Assembly (NCBI RefSeq): GCF_000005505.3
Contig: NC_016134.3
Coordinates: forward strand, 4,092,001 to 4,156,000
Length of the DNA: 64,000 nt
Reading direction: 5' to 3'
Source: Brachypodium distachyon
Lineage: Eukaryota; Streptophyta; Magnoliopsida; Poales; Poaceae
Part shown: positions 47,000 to 58,922 of the stretch, one piece after another
Position numbering within the stretch: position 1 is the first letter of the stretch
Layout: the number at the start of each line of letters is the position of its first letter
Made by a program: the position numbers and the translations under genes
Notes under the pieces: model-generated
What the model was told of the DNA's origin: nothing
Seen by the model: the letters and a program-made list of their open reading frames with translations, nothing else
Databases searched by the model: none

Positions 47000-49633
47000 A
47001 CTCCTCTCCTCTCCTCTCCTCTCCTCTCTGCGACCCCCTCCGTGCCGGCAGAAATTGGGATTGTTGTGGTTGAAAGAGGGGGACGCGAATACGCGCTTCT
47101 TCCACATGCATGCAAGCCACCGGCGACGAAAAAAACTACATCAATCATCTCCAGGTGGCGGATGGTCAGTTGCTTACAGGGCATGAGGAGAAGGCGGCGG
47201 CTGCGGGCGATTTTTTCGAGGGCTTGCTTGGGGTTTCCTTTGAGCGACCTTTCACCCTTGATCTGAACTTCCTGAATGTGGGTTCACATGACTTGAGCTC
47301 TTTGGAGCACCAGTTCACGGAGAAGGAGGTTTGGGAAGTGGTTCGAGATCTCCCGATGGATAAATCGCCGGGACCGGATGGCTTTACGGGTCGTTTCTAC
47401 CGGGACTGCTGGTCCATCATTAAGGGAGATCTCATGAGATGCTTTCAGCAACTCTTTGCTTTGAGAACATGTGGCCTTGAAGCTCTGAACCAGGCATTAA
47501 TCTGCTTGTTGCCCAAGAAACCTAATGCGGTGGAACTGAGGGATTTCCGACCGGTGAGCTTGATTCACAGTGCTGGGAAACTGTTCGCTAAGGTGCTCGC
47601 TTCCCGCCTCGCCACCAAGCTCCCGGATATCGTGGGTTCGCATTAGAGCGCTTTTATCAAGGGAGATGTTTGTACAACAATTTCATGTTGGTTCAGGGAT
47701 CGGCGAGACGTCTGCATGCGACCCGAGCTTCTTCGGTGCTCCCGAAGCTTGATATTACTAAGGCATTCGACTCGTTGCACTGGTCCTTTCTGTTTGACAT
47801 GATGATCAAGTTGGGGTCAGTAGAAAGTGGATGGCTTGGATCGCCGGTCTACTTGGGATGGCATCAACGGCTGTGCTCATGAATGGCTACCTCGGAAGAT
47901 TCATCGTAAACCAACGGGGTTTACGCCAGGGCGACCCCCTGTCACCAATGCTCTTTGTCATGGCAATTGATTGCTTGAACAACTTTCTTGCTCGGGCCAC
48001 GGAGGAAGGGGCTTTGTCGGACTGTGGGCTCTCTAGGAGAACTTCCATCTTCGCTGATGACGTGGTGATTTTTTCTTGCGACCAGAGAGGGTGGATTTGC
48101 AGGCGTGCTCGGTGCTTCTTGAGAGTTTTGGAGCTGCTTCTAGGCTGCATGTCAATCTCACTAAAAGCTCCGCACATCTGATCCATGGCACGGACCAGCA
48201 CAAGAGTCTGGTGGAGGATCTTCTGCACTGTCCAACCAAGAGTTTTCCTTGCACCTACCTCGGCCTTCCCCTTGGTGTTCGAAAGGTCTCAGCTGCGCAG
48301 TTGCAACCGCTGGTGGACAAGGTGGGGGTTAAGCTGCAGAGCTGGCGGGCGACTATGCTCTCTAATGGAGGCCGACTTACTCTCCTTAGGTCGACTCTCT
48401 ACGCAATACCGCTTTATGCCATGCTCTCGCTTGACATACCTGTGAAGACCATCACTAATATTGACAAGATCTGCCGGGGGTTTTTGTGGAAAGGGAGGAG
48501 GAACAACGTGAAAGGGGGACATTGTCTCGTCGCTTGGGAGGATGTTTGCTCCCCCAAAGAGTTTGGGGGACTGGGTGTTCCAAACTTGAGGCTGATGAAC
48601 ACTGCTCTCCGCACTCGTTGGTGCTGGCTGAAACGAACTAAAAGAAGGCGTCCTTGGCAAGGTCTTCCAATAGATCTTGCGGAGAATTCGGTGGAGCTAT
48701 TCGAAGCTGCGACGTCGGTGACGCTGTGGGATGGTAGGGGCACTGATTTTTGGGACGATCCTTGGATTAATGGTCGACGACTTCAGGACTTTGCACCCCT
48801 CCTCTTTGCGGCGAGGGTGTCGGGAACCGGCCCCATGTCGATGGCCGAGGGAATTGAGGGACAAGCTTGGGTGAGTTCCATCTCACCAAACCTTCACACC
48901 GAAGGGATACATAGATTTCTGGCCCTATGGGAGTATGCGAGGCAGGTGGTTCTGGCTGACGGGGAGGACTCCTTTTGTTGTGCGTGGTCTCCCTCGAGGA
49001 TCTTCTCTGCGAGATCCACCTATCTGGCCTTCTTTGCAGGGAGGACAGGCATGGCGGGGGCTGATCTTGCTTGGGATTCTAAAGCACCGACAAGGTGCCA
49101 GTTCTTTGTTTGGCTTGCATGCCGGCGCAGGTGTTGGACGGCGGATCGCCTGCAACGGCGAGGTTTGGATCACCCGGCGAGCTGTTCGTTGTATGATCAG
49201 GATCAGGAGACTACTGATCATCTGCTGCTGGGCTGCGTCATGGCGAGAGAGGTTTGGACGAACATCCTTACCAGATGGTACAAGGAGCGCTGGATACCTT
49301 CCTCCTCCTCCGTTCTTGCTGATTGGTGGAGTCAAGTGGATGCTACCGGCAAGGACCGAACGGATGCTGCAACAGGTGCAACGCTGGTTCTCTGGACGAT
49401 TTGGAAACACCGAAACAATTTTGTTTTTGAAGGTGCAAGACCTAGCCTTGGAGTGATTCTTGCCGACTTCGATAGGGAGTTTAGGGCTTGGCGCATGGCC
49501 GGGCTCTTTGTAGCGGCCGTTAGAGAGTGGAGGGACACGGGCTAATCGTGTAACTCAACTTTGTAAAACTGCATCGCAGTTCTTTCCCCTTTCAATAGAT
49601 GATGTGCTAGCTTGGTGCATTCTAAAAAAAAAA
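47000..49633 (+). mobile_element. 5'-truncated LINE retrotransposon relic
   Basis: Reading starts near 47050 with LGLLWLKEGDANTRFFHMHA, the linker before reverse transcriptase. It continues with DKSPGPDGFTGRFYRDCW and FRPVSLIHSAGKLFAKVLA, stops at a TAG (47643), and changes frame several times up to [19 protein letters not shown] and the catalytic FADD box. A long open frame (48076-49545, 489 codons) then carries the RT thumb and the zf-RVT domain (APTRCQFFVWL ... DHLLLGC). A 3' leader-like tail and poly-A (49624-49633) end it. Endonuclease and ORF1 are missing. A CTCCT microsatellite lies at the left edge (46999-47029). I could not identify its target-site duplication, so the left limit is uncertain. 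Confidence 0.88.
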
Positions 49634-49639
49634 GTTATT

Positions 49640-50022
49640 ATGTTCTACGTTCAAGATTATGTATTAAATTGTTGCATCTATCTTGATAGTTTAGGAACGG
49701 GCGCCTTCATAATTAGTTAAGTTCAAAATGTATCGTTGCAAGCTCACTAGTGAGCTTACATCCGAAAAGATCCTCTATATTTTTTTTTTTAGGGGATCGT
49801 CCAGACGGTGCATGCTCCATTTTTTCTTTTTTTATTAGGACGGTGCATGCTCCAAATGTGCGCCCATCCCGAGTCCCAACGCTGCTCATCTAGAGCCTCA
49901 ATCTTGGGCCGGCCCATAATCACCAGCGTGGCAGGGAACAAATCCGTCTGCCAGCTTCTTGTCCGTGCAACCTCCACTGGGCCGGGTCCGTGGCCAGGAG
50001 GCCCAGGACTAGCCTGGGACGG
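49640..50022. other. Spacer upstream of the DUF6598 gene
   Basis: It holds a repeated gacggtgcatgctcca (near 49803 and 49840) separated by a T-rich stretch, then a promoter-like GC-richer region. No gene. Confidence 0.4.
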
Positions 50023-50028
50023 TATATA
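50023..50028 (+). promoter_or_regulatory. TATA box of the DUF6598 gene
   Basis: ggTATATAgc lies 116 bases upstream of the ATG, followed by an aaccctagc-type leader. Confidence 0.6.
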
Positions 50029-50138
50029 GCAGTCCCACCCCCTCCCGTCAACCCGGATCGTAGAAACCCTAGCTGGACCTCCTATCTGAACTGAATTACC
50101 TACGAGAACGCCGCTCGTTGGTACTCAAAATAAGAGAT

Positions 50139-51857
50139 ATGGAGAGAGGGGAGGCGGCGTCGCGGGGATTGAAATTCGAGGCGGATTCTTCAGCTACAAG
50201 ATATATGCTGTTCGAAGATGATTCTTTAGCTACAGAAGAAGATATTCTGGTCGCGGGTGATTCTTTAGCTACAGGAGATATGCCGCTCGAAGGTGATGAC
50301 GACGATTCCTGGATGAGGGGATTGGAAGTTGATGAGATCTTCCCAGCCAACGAAGCGGAGGAGGAGAAGGACAACGAGTCCGCCTCCGACGAGAAGAATT
50401 ATCTGCCTCCGTTGCTGGACGGGTAAACGCCCGGCCCACTACCAAGACACTAGTAAGTGCAGCTTATCTCATCATATTTGCTTAATTATTAATCTGTCTG
50501 CTTCTTCCTGACCTTTTGCTGCATATATCGATATATCGATCTATATAATTTGTCTCTGCAACATATATCTATTATTCCTATTCTTGAAACTCGATCTTAA
50601 TTCTGTTCTTCGGTAGTTCGTTTATATGCCCCTATACCTAGTTTTTTTCCATGTCCTTAATTCGAGATGTACATACATTATTCTACAAGATATACGCTAC
50701 TAATGGAAGTTATTAACTTGGTGCGATGCAGCGGCATTTAGTTCCATGATGTTCACATACGCCACGCCGGGACGGCTCCCAAGATTGGCTACCGTTGCCA
50801 CCGCTTTGCAAGTCTACTCCTTACGGATCGGACCAGCCGATCGCGATATTTATGGAAACCCGACGATACAAGAGGATTACTTGAAGTGGCCACTACAAGT
50901 GTATGGTGTGGTTGCTGCCCGAGACTCTGTGGATTACTGCCGCAACCTTCTTCTTGCGTGGAAGGAATCATTGTCAAATCCTCGATGAATATGTATATGT
51001 TCTTTCTCCCTCTCATTTTCTTTTGTTGCCACCACATATGGCTAGAGTTGTCCAAAATCACACATTTAGAAGAAAAATTCTCATGGTCTTGCAATTCCAG
51101 TTTCCATTCATTCATGTGGATTGGTTAGATGCATCCTGCCTGCAGCTGCATCATTTTAAAATTCTGTTGGTTAATTTGATACTAGCAGTTAACTTAAGGT
51201 AAATGATGATGTCTGCAGGAACCCTTTCTACAGCTGATTGGCCCGTCTCGTGCCATTGTGTTTGACAGCCCTGTCATCTTTGAAATCGAACTAAAACTCA
51301 AGGGCGCCACAAACTCGAAAGACAGACCATTATTCACCGACACCTTCCAATACAAGGGTACTTACGGTGGCTTATGTACTCCTCTATCCAACGACCGTTG
51401 CACAGTGACATTAAGCTTCGAGGAACTTTGTGAGACGGTTCAGGCTACTATCTTGAGTGTCAGAGTTTCTCAAGGGCCATGGCCTTTTGAAAATGGATGC
51501 CGAGTTGCTGCATGCACGGATTCTTCAAATGCTAAGCTTGTGCTGCTCGAATCTTTTGACCCCCTTGTTCCTGATGGGGATGGTAATTACCTTGATCTGC
51601 CCAGACGTGTGGTCTCTGTTGGGCTGAAAGGATGGCTGCATGTTTACGTGTGGGCAGACACAGAAACAGCGGCACCGCTTTACAGCTCTACAGACCGCAG
51701 AGGCGTGGTCTCCTTCGCGCCGAAACTAGGCGGCGTTAGCCAGGATACATGTGTTGTTGGGGACTCTACGGTTGAAGTCATTGTTGCTTGGTCCCTCGTC
51801 CTGAGGACGGACACTATCCTGGCGAAGGGACACTTGCGTGATAATGCCCGAGCTTGA
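50139..51857 (+). CDS. DUF6598-domain protein, possibly disrupted
   Basis: Three coding blocks are visible. Block 1 (50139-50422) encodes an acidic N-terminus with three in-frame repeats beginning DSSAT/DSLAT/DSLAT and ends at donor GG|GTAAAC. Block 2 joins in frame from 50742 and encodes TALQVYSLRIGP and WPLQVYGVVAARDSVDYCRN, a hallmark of the grass DUF6598 domain. Block 3 (51219-51857) starts after ctgcag with EPFLQLIGPSRAIVF and runs through ATILSVRVSQGPWPFENGCR and VEVIVAWSLV to a stop. The family is expanded in grasses and its function is unknown. The problem is the second junction: block 2 reaches TGA (50986-50988), and I find no GT donor in the right phase that keeps the conserved RNLL segment. 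Either an unusual splice site is used or the gene has lost its donor and is a pseudogene. Confidence 0.75.
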
Positions 51858-51859
51858 AC

Positions 51860-53727
51860 TGCTCATGTGAGATAATGTCGATATCGATATTTAGTCTTGG
51901 TTTCCAGTGGGTTTGTTAAGATGTCATGCTATGAAGAACTATGTATTCTGTACCTGTGGTAATCGGTATCAATATTTAGTCTTAGTTTCCAGTCGGTTTG
52001 TTAGGATGCATGTCATGCTATGAAGAACTATATATTCTTGTATCTTGTCAAGTCTGGCTATGTATGTTGAGTACTAATTTCGGTATCCTACCAAGGCTGG
52101 CACTGTTCGTGTATCATATACAGGCTGGCTATATATATGTTCCGGATTTAGACTACGCTGTGCATGCAATCTGCTTGGATTATTCATCTTCAGTTTAGCT
52201 TTTCTTGCAAATTGCTTATTTACCATGCGTAAACGTTTGGTTACTATGCAGCCAAAACTTCCCTGCCAACACGCCCTAACTAAAGTGGATTCAGTGAAGT
52301 TGCTCTGTAAAAGGACATGTCTGTCCTTGCTAGCAAATAAGCAAATTTGGGAGGCAGGCGCAGTCTGCTGCTCAATGCAATCCAGAGCACAGGGGGGTTT
52401 GTGGAAAAGAAAAGGGCTGGATTAGGCATGACGCATGGGTCTTGTAAGTGTAAAAATTGTAGTAGGACAACGATTACCATTTGATTTCAATCGGACGATG
52501 CAGAATCAGGGGATGCACGACCCTGGCGGGATTCACAAGATACGTGCCCAGTGAGAAACACAAATTATTAGTTCAATGAAATTTGTGTAAAAAGAAAAGG
52601 ATCTTACGATCTGCCAAATTTGTCGATGCCTTCATGCACCAAGTAATGTTCTGCCACCGCAACTCTAAAAAACCATTAAGAAAAAAGATGACGCTGCAAC
52701 TTTTTAAAAACAATAGGAACATAAATCTGAATGTACTTCGTGAAGAAAAAAAGGTGCTCCAATTGTTTATGAAATATGTTCCCTTGGTCAAAAAGAAAAT
52801 CGTTTATGTACATCACAAAAACATGTTCCTTGCTTGCAGGTACTAATTTGTTCACTAAATTCGAAATAAAGTGGGCTATTTCTAAGAAAAGTTACCACTG
52901 AGAAAACTCGTCAAAATGTCGGCAAGAAAAAAATTGCAGTTTAGAATCTTTTCTTAAAAAATAGGTGAATCCAAGTTTTTTTTCACCCAAGAATTGATGC
53001 ATGGACACTATCTAAGAAATGCAACAAATATACATTTAGAGTGCAACTTATGTGGCCCGAAACTGAACCGATTTGAGAAGACAAAAAGAGGGCCAGACTC
53101 GTCTCCCATGCAACTGATAGCTTACCACTAACCTTTTGTTTTCGTCTTTCACTAAATACTACATTTTGCGGTAAATTCATCATCTAAACCTTCCAAAATT
53201 GTGAAGACATGTACTCCGTACAATGTGATGATGCCAGCCTTCTCTTAACATTGTAACATTAGATTAGATAATTGCTAATGTTGGAGGGAGAAAAGACAAA
53301 TTTCATATTTATTTAATTAATTATATACTAGATTACATAATTAATACTCCCTCCGATCCTAAATTGTTGTCGAAATATTACATGTATCTAGACGCTTTTT
53401 AAGAATAAGATACATATATATTTGGACAAATTTGAGTCAAGAATTTAGGATCAAAGGGAGTAGTATTCATTCAAGCATTAATCGAGAACTATTATGAGAA
53501 TAAGAGATGATATATTGTATATCATGTTTTATTGTCTTCTTTAATGACGAAATCAAAAAATATACGACTTGTCCAATCTTCTACTTTAATGCGATGAAAT
53601 AAGGTAGTGAATGTCGATACCACATCCACTTACAAAAGGCTTGACATTGTGTTCGTTCTCCTTCACAATACACAGATCAGGCAACAACAACCGGTACCTC
53701 TTTCCGTAAACACCACAACTAGTTAAG
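51860..53727. other. Intergenic stretch between DUF6598 and defensin-like genes
   Basis: A partial duplication of the DUF6598 3' flank is visible (gtcttggtttccagtgggtt ... ggatgtcatgctatgaagaa, near 51893 and again near 51977). One Stowaway MITE lies at 53347-53460. No other gene is visible. Confidence 0.5.
53347..53460. mobile_element. Stowaway MITE
   Basis: CTCCCTCCGATCCTAAATT and inverse AATTTAGGATCAAAGGGAG enclose 114 bp, flanked by TA. Confidence 0.85.
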
Positions 53728-54074
53728 ATGAGGACAACCCAGACGTTGCTCCTCCTGACCCTTGCCTTCCTCATGCTAGCTTCAGGTACTCATTTGTTCC
53801 TGTAGTATCTTTCTTCTTCAGCAAATTGTGCAGAAAACCATGGTCATGTCGTGACCCTCTCTTTCCTTCGTGGTGAGATTTCACAGATGCGGTAACGAAG
53901 GCGTCAACAGAAGGTAGCATCAAACCCGACAACTGTACGAAGAACATTATCCCATCACATGTTCCATGTGATCCTCAAGATTGCCAGAAGGATTGCTACA
54001 AATCGGTCCATGGAAGTGGTGAGTGCGTTCCTCGAGGGTGCGAGTGCACATTCTGTATATTTGCCGAGGAATAA
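53728..54074 (+). CDS. Defensin-like secreted cysteine-rich peptide
   Basis: Two exons (53728-53785 and 53887-54074, phase 1) give 81 residues. Exon 1 is a signal peptide, MRTTQTLLLLTLAFLMLAS, and the intron sits right after it, as in most plant defensin and defensin-like genes. The mature part has eight cysteines spaced C-x10-C-x4-C-x3-C-x9-C-x4-C-x-C-x2-C. It includes the CxxxC and CxC pairs of the cysteine-stabilised alpha-beta fold and a GSGEC turn before the fifth cysteine. Such peptides are secreted and act in antimicrobial defence or in pollen-pistil signalling; which applies here cannot be told. The acidic tail (IFAEE) is unusual for an antimicrobial defensin. Borders are canonical, and the coding sequence is intact. 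Confidence 0.8.
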
Positions 54075-54166
54075 ACGGGTAGTAAATAGCTAAGGTATGA
54101 CAGTATGTTTAGAGGAATAACAGCAATGGAATAAATGAAATTATATGAAGTGAGCTATATGGTGTT

Positions 54167-54272
54167 TGTGTTCGCAGAAAAAGCTATATGGTGTTTCTGT
54201 GTAGTTTCTGCAAGCATGTGTTCGCAGAAAAAAGCTATATGGTGTTTCTGTGTATTTTCTGCAAGCATGTGT
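54167..54272. repeat. 50-bp tandem duplication downstream of the defensin-like gene
   Basis: tgtgttcgcagaaaaa.gcta and the following tatggtgtttctgtgta.tttctgcaagca appear at 54167 and 54217. A partial third copy (gctatatggtgttt) lies just upstream. Confidence 0.8.
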
Positions 54273-54279
54273 TTGATAC

Positions 54280-55349
54280 AGGGAAATAAAACTCGATACT
54301 CAATTGGTGCTTAGCACACATATATGTAGTTTTGTATTCCAGATGGAGAAGTGGAGACAGAATCAGCTTTGGTAGAAAGCACTCTGAAATATCTAGATTT
54401 TCCCTTTGGTACAACTTTGGGAAAATAGTTTATGGATCTCAAAGCCATTCATAGTATATGAACAACATCTGGCTACCTACCGTGGTAGCTATATACGCAC
54501 ACACCTACACTGTCAAACTGGCAGCATGCAGTTATATGAAACCTTAAATCGCTGCGGCATCAACCTAACGAGGTTTACATCATGGGACGCACATGAGGAC
54601 TCGTTCAATTTCGCCGTTGGTTGTTATACTCTTTGATCTGATTCACATTGCTGGCTTTGTCTCTGCACCGATACACAGGCCGTGGTACGGGCCTGATCTT
54701 GATTCTAGGACAGTATAAAGGTCATGTTGAGTATATAGGCCGTGGCTGAGGACATGTTGAGTGCTGCTTTAACCAGACGTCGATGCAGGCCAGACGTTAT
54801 CTTCATATTGAGTATATCAGACGACACACCTGCCAATGAGGACATAAACGATTCAGAATATAGGTTTTGTGTAATCGGAGTATAATAGTTCATATTATAC
54901 TCACGAACCTGTCATACCATACCAATCAGATCTAAAAGCACAAACTTAATACTACATAAACAAAGTTGACAACAGATAATGTCAAAATCAATAAAAAAAA
55001 TCACCTCAGATTGCAAACATGTGGAATATCTTCTAGTGACAGATTGTTGATCTCATACACATGAAGACAGTAAATTTTCTCACTTTGTTTTCTCAAATAA
55101 AAATCTCACTTTGAAGGTAATGAGCACATGGTGGCCTGCCTCAAGGCTGTAGAAACATCCATTCAGTTTCAAGCCTCTTTCTTGGTAATGCTTTCTGCGA
55201 AGTAGGCATGCATATACATGCAAATTTGATCAGGAGACATAGCAGAACCTCTCAAAACCAAAATCAGGGCCATTAGCAGAAAAATAAATATACTGAGGCA
55301 TCAACAATCACGAGGGTATGCAGAATGGCTCGTTCAAAAACAAATTTTA
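54280..55349. other. Intergenic stretch
   Basis: No supported gene or complete element. Confidence 0.4.
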
Positions 55350-56240
55350 CAATAGGAAACCAAAGGAAATAGACAAATTTAGAAGAACTAAGTACTTGTT
55401 TAGTCAGCCCTACAAGCTTTTTCTATTTATAAATGCAAAAGAAGAAAACACAAGAGGTTTCAGAGGTACATTGTCCTGGACTAGGAACTGGTGCCATATG
55501 TGCTGAGTAGTTACTTGAAAATATATACAAACATGACATACCGTGATCAGCATTCAAAAAAAATCTGCCACGGAATTCTCTGAGCAATCCTAAGAAAACA
55601 TAAAGGTGATTTGGAGACCGTGCGGAGGAAGGACAACTTTCTTTTACTGATTTACCCATCTTTCTCTTCCGTACTTAAAGGAGAGCTGCAGAGGAAGAAA
55701 CAAAAGAAATTGGAGAGCCGAAGGTGATTTAGCTGCATATATCCTCTTTGACTTTTCATTTTATGACCAAACAGTAAGTATCTAACATATGCAACGAGTT
55801 TAACACAGAAGTGATTCAATATGATTAATCTGCACAAAGCATCATATCTAGGGATCCTATCTAATAACAGGCTTTATAGGAAGAAATAGTGATCTGTCAA
55901 GAGTTTGTAGGTTGCATATACTTAGTGATCTGTCAAGTATTTACCAAAAGATTATGCCCACAAAAAGATTCACAGTTTTAATAGTTCATAGTTTGAACTT
56001 AGGGAATCATAGGAAATAGACACATATAGAAGGACTGAGTAATTGTGCGGTCAGCCCTATAATCTTTTTTATAACTGAAAAGTAAGAAACTCAAGAGGTT
56101 TCAGAGGTTCATTATCCAGGACTAGGAACCAGTGCCATAGTGAGCTGAGAAGTTACTTGAAAATATATAGAAACATGAGATATCTTGATCAGCTTTAAAA
56201 AAAACTCTGTCATGATTCATGAATCTTTGATCAATGCTAA
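55350..56240. repeat. Diverged direct duplication, copies ~240 bp and ~650 bp apart
   Basis: Copy 1 (about 55350-55590) and copy 2 (about 56000-56240) share ggaaatagacaca-type sequence, gtcagccctaca/taa.ctttt, caagaggtttcagaggt and agttacttgaaaatatata, with small indels. Confidence 0.65.
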
Positions 56241-56646
56241 CAAAAAAGCTTTGCCTGGTACAAAGAAGGGTCTAGTCAACAAATAGATTACACTGCTTGG
56301 GAATTCAAAGATAATACATGTAGGGAAGCACTAGCATGGTTATATGACAGGTAAGTGCGATAATTACTGGCAAGTGAATATATATATCACCATGTTAAAC
56401 AGTTTGCTGCATCTAAAAATTATTCAGTTGTTTGATCTGGTAAGTTGTATCAAATCTTTGGGACATATCAGAGAGAAGAATTACTATGGAGGTTGCCTCA
56501 AGCCTCGAGCTCTTTTGTCTTGCAAGCGAGCTGCAGCATCAGCGTCTCATTCTCAGCTCTCAGATACTGACCTGTACGTACAGAATATTACAGCCAAATC
56601 ACATGTGTTTTTATGAAAGTAAGATCTAGTGATGATTATTTTATAC

Positions 56647-57326
56647 CATGAACTTTTTTGTTCTGGGTCTCAGTTCCAGTTGTCTGCTGTTTGATGGATG
56701 CCATGGTTGCTTTCCTCTTCATTCCTTGACCCGACCCCACCATGAAGCTCAACACAGGTATGCAAAGAAATCTCCTCTGCATTTGAACATTCCATTTTGA
56801 CACACATTCAAAACGCAATCCACCTCATATAAAGAAGCACGGATTCTACTCAAAATAAAACTGCAACAGAAGACATGAATAGTGTGTTCTATAAGTGTCA
56901 ATCCCAAGGATAATCAATATTTGTATACCTTGACATTTTCATCTTGGGTGATTGGGTCTCAGTTCCAGTAGTCCACGGTTTGTGTGTCGCAGTTACTATT
57001 CTCTTCCTTCCCTGCAACCCACCTTCAATCTGGAAATGGCTATCCTCAGAAATCTCCTCTGCAATTAAACATTCCATTTGCGCACACTCAAAATGCAATC
57101 GGTCGCAAAGATACAGAAGCATATATTCTACCCAGGATGAAAGTACCAATTGCAACGAGGCATAAGCAACTAGTTTCTACCTTAAAACTTTTTTGTCCTG
57201 GATCTCGTTCTTACTAGTCTGCAGTTTATTGCGCGCCACGACCACTTCCCTCTTCCTTCCAAGCAGCTCATCTTGAAACTGACCATAGCCATCCTCAGAG
57301 ACCTCCTCTGCATTTGAACATTCCAT
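56647..57326 (-). other. Three tandem copies of an exon-like segment of an unknown gene
   Basis: Segments 57326-57181, 57077-56929 and 56797-56647 (minus) each begin ATGGAATGT and reach a GT donor. Copy 1 reads MECSNAEEVSEDGYG ... LLGRKREVVVARNKL ... EIQDKKVL. Copy 2 reads MECLIAEEISEDSHF ... GRKRIVTATHKPWTTGTETQ. Copy 3 has MECSNAEEIS, then a frameshift, and resumes as GMKRKATMASIKQQTTGTETQ. Frames 1 and 2 are open throughout. The internal 'tgcag|AGGAG' could also be an acceptor, in which case the ATG would not be used. I do not recognise the family, and no second exon type was found between copies. Confidence 0.45.
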
Positions 57327-57329
57327 TTG

Positions 57330-58922
57330 CGCCCGTCACTCAAATTCAATCAATCTCATATATAAAGAAACACCCATCAATCCTACTCATCATGAAACTG
57401 CTCAAATCACAAGAACAGTGTACAGATTGCAGCAGCAAGCGACGATTAATACAATTTCTAAAGTTCCATCTAATGTAGAGCAACTGCAAGACCATTTGAA
57501 TCTGGTCAGGTGGTGAAATGGTGTGCTCCTGCAAACTGTGTTCACTAAGTGCACGTAGCATTTCCTAATCCATGATCGATTCAATAGTTTTCTCGACAAA
57601 TTAAACCCTAATCCATTGGCTGATCGTTGGTTAGGATCGAAATCAGTGTCTTTCATATAAAAAACCAGCGGACGCGATCGACTGAATTCTTTCCTAGACA
57701 AAATCCCAAACTAGGCAAGGTTTCCTGCTGGATGACCGAATTGAACCCCCTCACCCCACACACCTCACCGAAAAAGAAATTTAAAAAATAGAGTACTCCC
57801 TCCACCCAAATTAACTGACAAATCCACGTCAGATAATTCGGGACATCTGGTTGTTGGCCCAACTACAGCCATTCACAGGCCTGGCAAAACCAGGATAGTA
57901 CTCTAGTGCTCAACGCCTCAACCGCTCATGCACCTTTTTCATGAGTAATAATTAAATGGTGTGCATGCAGAAACTATAGAAGGTTAAGAACGATTAACTC
58001 AATTCTGATAAAAAAATACTCCCTCCGTCCCATATTAAGTGACGTAATATTACATGTATCTAGACGCTTTTTGGTTATAGGTACATCCATATTTGAGCAA
58101 ATTTGAGTCACTTAATATGGGATGGAGGGAGTACATGATTGGTTTGCATGCACTAGTTTGGTGATTCAAGAACACAAGCATAATGCATGTTCGTACATGT
58201 ACTTACTGCCAACAATTGAAATATGAGTGTGATATGCTCACAGAGAAGCACCAAACATGGCTTCTTTAAAGATTGAAAAGTATAACAGTGAAGTATCACA
58301 TGCTGCAGTAATAGACAGAAGGAAAAAATGAAATCAAACACTGCAGACTGCTGAATGCAATATAAGCTCAGTTAGATGCACATGATGCACTAACAAAATT
58401 GCTCAATGCCTTTCTAGGCTGCAAATAGTGACATGCTGCAGGCGTGCAACTGAAACATGCCAGCGATGCTTTGAAGCGCATAGAATAATCTTGTAAGGCG
58501 GGAACAACAATAGATCAATGCTGTTAGGAAAATAACAGATAACACAGTGCTCGCGCTGATGAAGTCCATGACTCCTTACACCAGCAAGAACCAATCACAT
58601 CCTCATGCATTAGCCTGCCTCTGACAACTAAGACGCAGCTGTAGTATGCCAGAGATGCAGCATGAAGAGGGTTATTCATCATGTAATGTTGCCACACCCA
58701 TGCGCATGACAAAGCTATCTAGATCTATCACGCAAAATAAATCCTTCTGAGTTTGGCTCCGATAATGAAGACATGACAGGCCCATCTACTACTCTTAGAT
58801 GTATGAAACTATAAGCTAACAGTAAGGTAGCATAAACTTGCCTTGTAGATGGGTGACAAACTCTCAGCACTTCAACTGGCAAGGTTCCTGTTGCCAGTAG
58901 GATCAAGTGCTAAACTGATTCC
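57330..58922. other. Intergenic stretch left of the DUF241 array
   Basis: It contains one complete Stowaway MITE (58019-58131) and one partial MITE end (tactccctccacccaaatta, near 57793). The sequence from 58.4 kb on resembles the spacer found between DUF241 copies (ccagcgatgctttgaagcgc, gaacc.atcaca motifs). No gene. Confidence 0.45.
58019..58131. mobile_element. Stowaway MITE
   Basis: CTCCCTCCGTCCCATATTAA and a near-perfect inverse ending in GGATGGAGGGAG enclose 113 bp with TA on both sides. This is the least diverged MITE in the window. Confidence 0.9.

Noticed and set aside
48076..49545. 489-codon frame as a host gene
   Set aside because: It is the C-terminal half of a LINE polyprotein (RT thumb and zf-RVT) with stops and frameshifts upstream and poly-A downstream.
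50118..50138. N-terminal extension of the DUF6598 protein
   Set aside because: It begins with a non-ATG codon; the ATG at 50139 is correctly placed behind the TATA box.
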